28,886 nt of DNA from a virus, in the IMG/VR virus record IMGVR_UViG_3300044825_003481, positions 1-28,886 of that record. One strand, given 5' to 3'. Below are positions 22,537 to 28,886 of the stretch, one piece after another. The position numbers and the translations under genes are program-made. The stretch's first letter is position 1, and every line of letters begins with the position of its first letter. The notes under the pieces were generated by a model. It worked only from the letters and a program-made list of their open reading frames with translations, made no database searches and was not told where the DNA came from.

Positions 22537-23411
22537 GACGGAGTCCTTCCCTGCGCGATGAGCGCATCGATGCCGGCGGCGTGCCCCCGCGGCCGCGCGG
22601 CGGGCTTGTTGCTGCCATGGGTCGCCGACCACGCGTGCTTCCAGAAGTCCCACACGCTGTCGCCCGGGATGCCCTGGAAGCCCGCGCGGTAGGCCAGGGC
22701 CCACTCGCGCACCTGTGCCTCGGCCTGCTCGGGGTCGGCGCCGGCCGCGCGCACCCGGGTGACGAACTCGCGGAAGAGCCGCCCCGGGAAGCAGACGAAG
22801 TCGCAGAAGCCCTCGACGTGGTCGCTGTGCTCCACGCCCCAGCGCCCGGGGCTCGTCAGCAGCCCGGGGCGGCCGGGCGGCAGCTTCGGCGGGCGCGGCG
22901 GGCCGGCGACGGCCGCCGCCACCGCCCCCCCTGCACCCCCCGCAGAAGCATCAGCAGGAGCATCTGCAGTAGCGGGAGCATCGCACGCGCGCGCGTGAGG
23001 GGCCAATCGTGCGCGAACTTTGGGGTGAAAGTCGGCGAAGAGTGCGCGAGTTTTGGTCGAACATTGCTCCAAAAGTTCCGCAGGAACGGGCGGGTGTGAC
23101 GTCGCGCTGGCGTGCTTCAGCCGCTGCCAATCCTGCCAGTCGGGCTGGTAGAGATACCGGCGCGCGCCGTCCGTGAAGACGCCGCAGAGCCGCAGCTCGA
23201 TCAGGCGCTCGATCGCCTGCTGCACCACCCTCGCCGGCTTCTGCTCGAGCCGCGGGCTTTCGCCCTGCAGCTTGGCGGCCGTCGCCGGGCACACGCCGAA
23301 GTCGTCGGCCGCCAGCTGGTAGCTGATCCAGACGCAGAACTCAAAGTCGGTCAGGGCCGAGGACCGATCGCCGGTCTCGGCTTCTCGGTGAATGAGCCGG
23401 TACGTGGCCAT
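22533..23411 (-). CDS. Replication initiator-like protein (lambda O-type layout)
   Basis: A 292-residue protein with ATG at 23411 overlapping the upstream stop (TGATG). The N-terminal 90 residues form a winged-helix region (ALTDFEFCVWISYQLAADDF, ARVVQQAIERLIELRLCGVF). Residues about 115-190 are a low-complexity Ala/Pro/Asp linker. The C-terminus (FPGRLFREFVTRVRAAGADP, then WALAYRAGF) may bind the loader encoded next. DNA encoding the linker carries short repeats that could be the origin, as in lambda O. Confidence 0.65.
   Translation of the reverse strand: MATYRLIHREAETGDRSSALTDFEFCVWISYQLAADDFGVCPATAAKLQGESPRLEQKPARVVQQAIERLIELRLCGVFTDGARRYLYQPDWQDWQRLKHASATSHPPVPAELLEQCSTKTRALFADFHPKVRARLAPHARACDAPATADAPADASAGGAGGAVAAAVAGPPRPPKLPPGRPGLLTSPGRWGVEHSDHVEGFCDFVCFPGRLFREFVTRVRAAGADPEQAEAQVREWALAYRAGFQGIPGDSVWDFWKHAWSATHGSNKPAARPRGHAAGIDALIAQGRTPS
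22940..23085. other. Candidate replication origin (iteron-like repeats)
   Basis: Two near-identical 15-mers, GTGCGCGA(A/G)(C/T)TTTGG, lie at 23009-23023 and 23042-23056, 33 bp apart and in the same direction. A third, partial, inverted copy lies at 23069-23081. Left of them AGCATC recurs at 22947, 22959 and 22977. The codons here (GAT GCT, CCC, AAA GTT) break the strong GC-third-position habit of the gene, so DNA sequence, not protein, seems to be conserved. It sits inside the initiator gene. Confidence 0.5.
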
Positions 23412-23791
23412 CAGTTCCTCGGGGCGGCCTTCGTGGCGATGTCGACGTCCATCCGCTCGAACGTCTCGCGATTGGCGCGGGCGCCCGCCGCGGCCATCGC
23501 GGTGCAGCCGGCCTCGTGGGTGGGCGCGTCGCAGTAGGCCTCCAGCGCCTGGGCGACGCCGCGGAGGGACGCGGTCTTGCGCGCGAAGTTCTCGCGCGGG
23601 TCGGGAATCATCACCAGGCGCGCCAGCATCGTGGCGGTCGCACTGATCGAGATGTCGAGCGGCGCGCCGAGCGTGCTGAAGAACTCGGTCAGCACGTCGC
23701 AAAGCACGTGCATCGCCGCTTCTTTCTCCCGCAGCTGCTGCACCGTCTGCGGCAGCAGGCCATTGGTCTGATCTGGCCCCAGGTTGCTCAT
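23411..23791 (-). CDS. Small hypothetical protein next to SbcC
   Basis: A 126-residue helical protein with ATGA overlap at 23791 and TGATG overlap at its end. It contains a helix (VQQLREKEAAMHVLCDVLTE) and DISISATATMLARLVMI. No family is recognised. It is coupled between the SbcC-like gene and the initiator gene, and may act with either. Confidence 0.6.
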   Translation of the reverse strand: MSNLGPDQTNGLLPQTVQQLREKEAAMHVLCDVLTEFFSTLGAPLDISISATATMLARLVMIPDPRENFARKTASLRGVAQALEAYCDAPTHEAGCTAMAAAGARANRETFERMDVDIATKAAPRN

Positions 23792-26124
23792 GCGGCCTCC
23801 TGAAATGGTGGCCGGCACACGCGCACCTGGCCGTCGTCTAACCGCAGCTGCACATCCGCCAGGGCCGCGGCCGCGGGGTTGTGCGAGACGAAGATCACGT
23901 GCCGCACGTGCCCGATGGTGCGAACGCGCCGCAGCATCTCGATGTAGCGCAGGGCGTTCTCGGGATCGAGCGGGCCGGTCGTCTCGTCGCGCCACAGCGT
24001 CTCGATGGCGCCGGCATGCCGCGCGTTGATCACCAGCGCGAGGGCGTTCTTCAAGGCCTCGTCGACCAGAATCTGCTCGCCGCCGCTGAGGTCGGCCAGG
24101 TCGCGCGCCGCGCCGCCGCGCAGGTTGTCCAGCACGCGCAGGTCGAAGACCTCCTTCGTGCCCTTGCCGTCGGCCTTCTCCGCCTGGGTGATCAGCTCCA
24201 CCGTGAAGCGCGGGCCGAAGCAGACGCTGAGCAGGTCGTTGGTGTAGGCGCTGACCGTCGGCCCGGCGGCGTCGATTTCGAGCACCGGCAGCCCGTCGCG
24301 CCCGAAGGCCCGCGCCAGCAGCGCCCACTCCCGCACCTCGGCGTTGATCTGGTCCATCTGCCGCGCGACGGCGGCCGCGGCCGCCGTCTTCTGCTCCCAG
24401 GCGTGCAGGCGTTCCGATAGCGTGGCCAGTTGCTGCTCCAGCCGCGCGCGGTCGCCGGCGAGCGTCAGCGCCCGGGCGTCGATCGTGGCCAGCTGCGCCT
24501 CGGCGTCCTGCAGGGCGGCCGCCGCCGGCGCCGTGCGGGCCGCGTCGGCCTCGCCGGCCGCGGTCTCGGCGCCGACCTGGTCGAACTGCTGCTGGACCGC
24601 CCGCCGCTCGTCGGCGATGCGGTCCAGCGTCGCGCGCTGCCTGGCCGCCGCCGCCTGCTCCTGGGCGGCGTACGCCTCGATCGCCCGATCGCGCATGTCC
24701 CGCAAGTCCGCGATCCGGGCCTCGGCGTCCTCGAGCTTGGGCAGCAGCGCCGCGACCGGCTCCAGGTCGGCGACGGCGGCGCGCGCCGTCGTCAGCTCGG
24801 CCACCAGCCGGCCGTGCGCGTCCCGGCGTCCGGCACCGTCCAGCCCCAGGGCCGCCACCGCCTCGCGCCTGGCCGGCTCCGTGGCCACCAGTGCGCGCAG
24901 GGCGGGCAGGACGGCCGCCGCCTCCCGGGCGTCCGCCACGAAGGCGCAGGCGTCACAGGCGCCCGCCAGGCGCGCCGCTGCGGCCTCGGCGCGCTGCAGG
25001 TCGCGCTTCGCCACCGCGACCTCGGTCAGCGCGCGCTCGGCCGTCGACAGCTGATCCCGCCAGGCCAGGCCCTCGGCGTTCGATACCTCGATCGCCACCT
25101 CCAGCTGCGCCAGCGCCGCGCGGGCCGACACCAGCCGGGCGGCCGCGTCCCGCACCCGCTCGGCATCGCCCAGGAGGGCCTCGTTCCTCGCGATCCGGGC
25201 GTCCAGGTCTGCCAGCGCGCGCGCGTGATTCGCCGCGGCCAGGGCGCTCTCGGCGTCGAAGGTCTTCTCCGCGGCCGCCGCCTGGGCCGCCAGGCCGCTC
25301 GAGCGGACGATCAGCCCGGCGGCCTCGTTGGCGAGCGCGCGCAGGCGCTCGGTCGTGCGCTCGTGGGCCATCGCCCGATCGCGGTGGCCATCGCGCTCGG
25401 CCACCAGCCGCGCGCGATCGTCCGCCAGCGTCGCCAGGCCGGCGGCCATGCGGGCGATGCCATCCGCCGCCGCCTGCAGCTGCTGCTCCAGCTCCGGGCC
25501 GAGATGCGCGGGGGCATCGGTCTTGAGCATCACGCGCTCGGCGCCCAGGGCCACCAGGCGGCCCTCGTAGCGCGCCGCCGCCTGCTTCGCCGTCGCGCTC
25601 ATCGCCTCGAAGCGATCGAGCCCCAGCAGCCGCGAAAACAGCTCCTTCCGACCGCGCTTGTCGAGGGAGACGAAGCTGCCGGCGCGGTTCTGCGCGGCGA
25701 CCGCCGAGGCCAGCAGGACGTCGCGCGAGGGAAACACCCGCGCGACCGCCTCGTCGTAGGTGCTGACCTTGCCATCGTTCAGCAGGGTCGTCGTGCCGTC
25801 CTCGGCGACATGGGTCAGGACGGCGTCGGCCGCGCGCCGCTGGCCGTCGAGGTTCACACGGGCGCGGTAGGTGCCGCGCGTGTCGATCGTGAAGACCGCC
25901 TCGATGAAGGCGTCGCGCCCGTGCGCGTAATCGACCAGCGGCGTATCCTGGCGCGAGGGAAAGCCGCGGTAGAGCGCGGCGATCGGCGCCTCGACGAGGG
26001 TGGTCTTGCCGGAGCCGTTGGGCCCCACCACCGCCACGAGGCCTTCAGGCAAGGCCGCCAGGTCGACGGTGACCGGATCGGCGAAGCGGAGAACGCCGCC
26101 GATGCTGATGCGATCGAGCTTCAT
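23788..26124 (-). CDS. sbcC: SbcC/Rad50-like SMC ATPase with zinc hook
   Basis: A 778-residue protein with ATGA overlap at 26124. The ATP-binding head has Walker A GPNGSGKT (34-41), the signature LSGGEQ (679-684), a Walker B-like segment IETLWRDETTGPLD (707-720) with D713/E714, and FVSHNP with H748. A coiled coil with CDAC (390-393) as zinc hook fills the middle. It would pair with the SbcD-like nuclease encoded upstream to process DNA ends, hairpins or protein blocks during phage recombination. Confidence 0.9.
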   Translation of the reverse strand: MKLDRISIGGVLRFADPVTVDLAALPEGLVAVVGPNGSGKTTLVEAPIAALYRGFPSRQDTPLVDYAHGRDAFIEAVFTIDTRGTYRARVNLDGQRRAADAVLTHVAEDGTTTLLNDGKVSTYDEAVARVFPSRDVLLASAVAAQNRAGSFVSLDKRGRKELFSRLLGLDRFEAMSATAKQAAARYEGRLVALGAERVMLKTDAPAHLGPELEQQLQAAADGIARMAAGLATLADDRARLVAERDGHRDRAMAHERTTERLRALANEAAGLIVRSSGLAAQAAAAEKTFDAESALAAANHARALADLDARIARNEALLGDAERVRDAAARLVSARAALAQLEVAIEVSNAEGLAWRDQLSTAERALTEVAVAKRDLQRAEAAAARLAGACDACAFVADAREAAAVLPALRALVATEPARREAVAALGLDGAGRRDAHGRLVAELTTARAAVADLEPVAALLPKLEDAEARIADLRDMRDRAIEAYAAQEQAAAARQRATLDRIADERRAVQQQFDQVGAETAAGEADAARTAPAAAALQDAEAQLATIDARALTLAGDRARLEQQLATLSERLHAWEQKTAAAAAVARQMDQINAEVREWALLARAFGRDGLPVLEIDAAGPTVSAYTNDLLSVCFGPRFTVELITQAEKADGKGTKEVFDLRVLDNLRGGAARDLADLSGGEQILVDEALKNALALVINARHAGAIETLWRDETTGPLDPENALRYIEMLRRVRTIGHVRHVIFVSHNPAAAALADVQLRLDDGQVRVCRPPFQEAA

Positions 26125-27341
26125 GCCGCCACCGCCGATCCCGCGCCGGCCATCGCCGCCAGCCGCGCCTCGAGGTGCGCGAGCAGCGCCGCGGCGTCCT
26201 GCGCTTCGAGCGCCGCGAGCTTCGCCAGCAGGCCGTCGGTCACCTCGACGCCCGAGAGGGCGCAGTAGGCGCGCAGCTTGTCGGCCGTCGTGGTCGCCGC
26301 GGCCACCTCCGGCGCGCGCACCGCGCGATCCGGGACCGCGACCGGTTCCAGCTCCAGGTGCGCCACCTCCGCGAAGTCCGCCAGCAGCTGCGCCCGCGCG
26401 AGGTCCAGGCGCCCGGCGTCGCGCGCCTGGAAGCGGTACCGCACGCGAACCTCATCGCCCGCGAAGCTGGCCGGCGTGCTTTCCACCGGGCCCTCGGGGC
26501 CCTTGCGGACCACCCAGGCCACGTGGGTGCCATCGAAGACGCCCTCAACGTGCCAGAGCCGCGGCAGGGCCAGCGGATGCGACGTGGTCGTCCACCGCGT
26601 GCCGTCGTAGTCGAGCGTCAGGAAGCGCCGCGGCGTCACCTCGGCCCAATCGGCCGGGGCAATCGACCCAACGTAGACCGCGCCGTGCAGCTCCTGCGGC
26701 TCGTGAATGTGGTTCAGCACCTTCGGCACGTCATCACCCAGCCGCGCCAGGTGCTCGGGGCGCAGCGCGATCTCCGCGCCGACCAGCGGCTGGCCGGTGG
26801 ATGCGACGGCGCCGAGCAGATTGGCGTGACCGATGAAGAGCGGCGCCGCGCCATCCGCGCGCGCGGCGCCGAGGTCGCCGGCGAACTTCATGAAGATCGC
26901 GTCGAGCGCCGCGGCGGCGACGTCGGGCACATCGGGCGGCGCGATGCCCATCGCCGCCAGCGCGCCCTCCTCGGGATACGGCAGGCAGGCGACGGCGATC
27001 CACCCGCCGCGCGTGTGCATCACATGGACGTCGGGCTCGGTCGCCACCACCACCGCGTGCGCGGTCTCGATCGCGCCGAAGATGTCGAGGTCGCCGGGCG
27101 CGTCGTGGTTGCCGCGCACCACCAGCACGCGGGCCACCGCGCCCAGCCGCTGCAGGTAGCCCAACAGGATGTTCCGGTCGTCGATCGACGATCGGGTGTC
27201 GAAGAGGTCGCCGGGCCACACGATCAGGTCGGGGCGCAGCGCCTCGGCGGCCGCCGCGATCTGATCAAGGGCCCGCAGGCGCAGCGCGTTGCGGCGCGAG
27301 GTGGAGCGCAGGTGTCCGTCGCCGATGGCCAGGACGCGCAT
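26121..27341 (-). CDS. sbcD: SbcD/Mre11-like metallophosphoesterase nuclease
   Basis: A 406-residue protein with ATG at 27341 overlapping the upstream stop (TGATG). It holds the phosphoesterase motifs DGH (8-10), GDLFD (44-48), GNHD (77-80), FIGHANL and HIHEP, which bind two metals. A capping domain and a C-terminal helical tail follow, perhaps for SbcC binding. The adjacent SbcC-like gene, overlapping by ATGA, confirms the pair. An upstream in-frame start at 27908 lies inside the preceding gene and is rejected. Confidence 0.9.
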   Translation of the reverse strand: MRVLAIGDGHLRSTSRRNALRLRALDQIAAAAEALRPDLIVWPGDLFDTRSSIDDRNILLGYLQRLGAVARVLVVRGNHDAPGDLDIFGAIETAHAVVVATEPDVHVMHTRGGWIAVACLPYPEEGALAAMGIAPPDVPDVAAAALDAIFMKFAGDLGAARADGAAPLFIGHANLLGAVASTGQPLVGAEIALRPEHLARLGDDVPKVLNHIHEPQELHGAVYVGSIAPADWAEVTPRRFLTLDYDGTRWTTTSHPLALPRLWHVEGVFDGTHVAWVVRKGPEGPVESTPASFAGDEVRVRYRFQARDAGRLDLARAQLLADFAEVAHLELEPVAVPDRAVRAPEVAAATTTADKLRAYCALSGVEVTDGLLAKLAALEAQDAAALLAHLEARLAAMAGAGSAVAA

Positions 27342-28468
27342 CAGTAGCCCCCGTCCTGCGCGCCGTCGAACAGCCGGGGGCTCTGCCCCGCCGGCGCGAT
27401 TTCGACAAGGTTCTCGAAGTCGCCGTCCCGCTCGACGATCATCTCGACCCAGGCCTTCGCGTCGTGCGCCTTCTCCGCGGCGTCGCGCAGGGCGGTGTCG
27501 AAGGTCGAGTGCGTCTTGCCGCGGCTGTCGACCACGAGGAAGCGCGTCCACTTCCGGCCGTTCGTCTCGCCGCTGCGGCTCGTGATGCCCGTGATGCGCA
27601 CGGCCTCGGGCGTGGGCGGCTCGTCGGGCGCCGGCGCCGCCGGCTTCGCGGCCGCCGTCCCGGCGCCGACCACGCGCGGCTCTCCCGCCGGCTCGGGCTC
27701 GGGCTCGTCGGGAATGGGCCGAGGCGCCCCGGCGCCGATCAGCCCGGCGCCGCCGCCGTAGAGCGCCGACGTCGCCTGCAGGGCCGCGCCGGTCACGATG
27801 CGCCGCACCTCGGGGTCCGACATATCGGGCTGGAAGGACACGCGGATCGCGATGAAGGGCTTCTTCAGCTGCTCGAGCGTGTACTTCTGCGAGATGCCGC
27901 AGCCGCACTCCCGGATCGCGGCGTTGATGGCGCGGGCCTCGCAGTTGCGCAGGCCGTGCTTCCGGCCCTCGTTGACCTGGTCAGCCGTCCAGCCTTTCAG
28001 CTGCGGCGAGCCGTCGCGCAGGTCCCACTCCTTCGTCGCCTCGCGCGTGATTGGCGTGCCGTCGAGGCCGCGATAGGTGGCGACCGCCTTCACCTTCCAG
28101 AAGAAGCGGTGCCCGGTCGGCAGGTCGTAGGTCTGCGTGCTGATGCCCGCCCCTTCGGCGAGCTTGCGCAGGCCCTTCTTCGCCAGCGCCACCTCGCTGC
28201 CCTTTTTCAGAAACGGCAGGCCGTCATAGACCTCGCCCGGGCCTTCGCGCCGCGTGTCAGGGTTGATGGTGACGACGGAGCCGCTGATGGCCCAGCCGGG
28301 CGCGAGCGCCGTGAAAGTGCTGAACGGCGTCAGCACGTTGAACTGCTGCTGCCACTCCGCCAGCTTGGCCGCGAAGGCCTCCGGGCTGGTGATCATGGCG
28401 GAGCCGCTCACCGCGCGGGTGAGGGCCTGATTGTCGGTCGTGCTCGGTTCTGCTACTTTCGTCGTCAT
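27341..28468 (-). CDS. Candidate ssDNA-annealing protein with OB-like C-terminus
   Basis: A 375-residue protein with ATG at 28468 and GGAGG upstream. The N-terminal 230 residues include VALAKKGLRKLAEGAGI, a beta segment (HRFFWKVKAVATYRGLDGTP) and GLRNCEARAINAAIRECG, the helix-rich pattern of phage recombination annealases, followed by TLEQLKKPFIAIRVSFQPDM. A Pro/Ala linker leads to an OB-like domain (VRITGITSRSGETNGRKWTR to WVEMIVERDGDFENLVEI). Its place before an SbcCD-like nuclease fits an exonuclease-annealase pair. No named family can be assigned by eye. Confidence 0.6.
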   Translation of the reverse strand: MTTKVAEPSTTDNQALTRAVSGSAMITSPEAFAAKLAEWQQQFNVLTPFSTFTALAPGWAISGSVVTINPDTRREGPGEVYDGLPFLKKGSEVALAKKGLRKLAEGAGISTQTYDLPTGHRFFWKVKAVATYRGLDGTPITREATKEWDLRDGSPQLKGWTADQVNEGRKHGLRNCEARAINAAIRECGCGISQKYTLEQLKKPFIAIRVSFQPDMSDPEVRRIVTGAALQATSALYGGGAGLIGAGAPRPIPDEPEPEPAGEPRVVGAGTAAAKPAAPAPDEPPTPEAVRITGITSRSGETNGRKWTRFLVVDSRGKTHSTFDTALRDAAEKAHDAKAWVEMIVERDGDFENLVEIAPAGQSPRLFDGAQDGGY

Positions 28469-28472
28469 GATG

Positions 28473-28490
28473 TGCCGGCCTCCGACCGGC
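28473..28490 (-). promoter_or_regulatory. Ribosome site in a hairpin loop before the annealase candidate
   Basis: On the minus strand GCCGG-TCGGAGG-CCGGC precedes the ATG at 28468 by 5 bases, so the GGAGG site lies in the loop of a 5-bp stem. The gap 28469-28600 holds a second hairpin (stem CGGCGTCC / GGACGCCG, 28502-28522) and a 13-codon ATG frame (28534-28575). No promoter boxes are clear. Translational control is possible. Confidence 0.4.
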
Positions 28491-28600
28491 GGATCAGGGC
28501 TCGGCGTCCTGGCGGGACGCCGGGCCCGTGCTGTCAGCGCCGCTGCTCGGCGGCGAGGGCGCGCAGGCGCGACATCGCGCCCGGCGCGCGGCCCGACCAG

Positions 28601-28885
28601 TTACCGTCCCTCCGCGGATGCCGCGACCGAGTCCGGCGTCACGGCAATCAGTGCGTCGAGCAGCTCCAGCGCGGAGCGTTGGAGCGTGTCACGCGTAGGC
28701 GCGAACAGCGCCACGCAGGCGGGCAACGCCGCGGCGTAGGCGACACCATAGGTGTCGCCGGAGCCGGCCATGTTCTTCACGGCGGCCCAGGCGGCGGCCC
28801 AGGCGGCGGCCCAGGCGGCGTCCCAGGCGGCGTCCCTGGCGGCGTCCCTGGCGGCGTCCCTGGCGGCGTCCCTGGCGGCGTCCCA
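28601..28885 (-). CDS. Tetrapeptide-repeat protein, Imm5-like (partial, runs off window)
   Basis: The frame is open from the right edge to TAA at 28601-28603 (94 residues seen). It reads W-D-A-A-R then repeats of D-A-A-(R/W) and A-A-A-W, then AAVKNMAGSGDTYGVAYAAA, and ends in a helical PACVALFAPTRDTLQRSALE segment. Such W/R-spaced DAA repeats resemble the Imm5-like domains seen in phage and bacterial proteins. I name this by pattern only. The function is unknown and the start lies outside the window. Confidence 0.6.
   Translation of the reverse strand, partial: WDAARDAARDAARDAARDAAWDAAWAAAWAAAWAAVKNMAGSGDTYGVAYAAALPACVALFAPTRDTLQRSALELLDALIAVTPDSVAASAEGR
28739..28759. other. Perfect 9-bp-arm palindrome inside the repeat protein gene
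   Basis: GGCGACACC (28739-28747) and GGTGTCGCC (28751-28759) flank ATA. It encodes GDTYGVA. Symmetry of this length suggests a dimer-binding operator or an RNA hairpin of the message. Confidence 0.45.
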
Positions 28886-28886
28886 G
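28781..28886. repeat. 12-bp tandem repeat at the right edge
   Basis: Eight full copies and one partial copy of a 12-base unit (consensus gcggcgtccctg on the plus strand, with cccag and ggcccag variants) run to the last base. Four consecutive copies are identical. The unit encodes D-A-A-(R/W) on the minus strand, so it is a coding minisatellite of whole codons. Copy number may vary between phages and may be wrong in the assembly. Confidence 0.85.

Noticed and set aside
24430-26268. 612-codon plus-strand frame
   Set aside because: It is antisense to the SbcC-like gene, whose motifs are complete on the minus strand.
26121-27908. 595-residue version of the SbcD-like protein starting at 27908
   Set aside because: The extra N-terminal residues are shadow sequence of the preceding gene; the phosphoesterase fold begins at MRVLAIGDGH from 27341, which also gives a one-base overlap.
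28781-28886. Possible CRISPR array
   Set aside because: The units are 12 bases with no spacers and encode whole-codon repeats, so it is a coding tandem repeat.

Overview
The window is a GC-rich stretch of a tailed double-stranded DNA phage (Caudoviricetes), free or as a prophage. Every convincing gene lies on the minus strand, so transcription runs from the right edge (about 28.9 kb) to the left edge. Most neighbouring genes overlap by ATGA, GTGA or TGATG, which points to one or a few long, translationally coupled operons. I see no integrase, repressor, tRNA, rRNA, CRISPR array, insertion sequence or attachment site. The host cannot be named from the sequence. High GC, high GC at third codon positions, AGGAGG-type ribosome binding sites and frequent GTG starts suit a high-GC bacterium.

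Right part, read in transcription order (28.9 to 18 kb): DNA recombination and replication. The edge holds the end of a protein built from (W/R)-D-A-A tetrapeptide repeats. Then come a candidate ssDNA-annealing protein, an SbcD/Mre11-like phosphoesterase and an SbcC/Rad50-like ATPase with a zinc hook. A small unknown gene follows, then a lambda O-like replication initiator whose linker-coding DNA carries iteron-like repeats (candidate origin). After it come a lambda P-like/helicase-loader-like protein, a small unknown, a VRR-NUC nuclease, a DEAH helicase, a small coiled-coil protein, a large ParB-like protein and a multi-zinc-knuckle protein.

Middle part (18 to 13.7 kb): small accessory genes, including winged-helix-like proteins, a DUF551 protein, several zinc-binding miniproteins (one with an NrdR-like zinc ribbon) and a small membrane protein. 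At two places here the reading frame of a small gene seems to lack one base. In both cases adding one base would restore an ATGA overlap with the next gene.

Left part (13.7 kb to 1): packaging and virion genes in the usual order. These are small and large terminase, a DUF4055-type portal, an unknown, a Mu F-like head morphogenesis protein, a cluster of small unknowns, a scaffold-like protein, a P22-like major capsid protein, a DnaT_2-type head-tail connector, an unknown of head-tail adaptor type, an HK97 gp10-like protein, a minor-capsid/tail-terminator-like protein, two related tail proteins sharing an identical start, and a tail assembly chaperone. The chaperone gene ends in a textbook A AAA AAC slippery heptamer, and the -1 frame stays open to the window edge. 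This is the lambda G/GT arrangement and implies a siphovirus-like (long-tailed) virion with the tape measure gene just outside the window.
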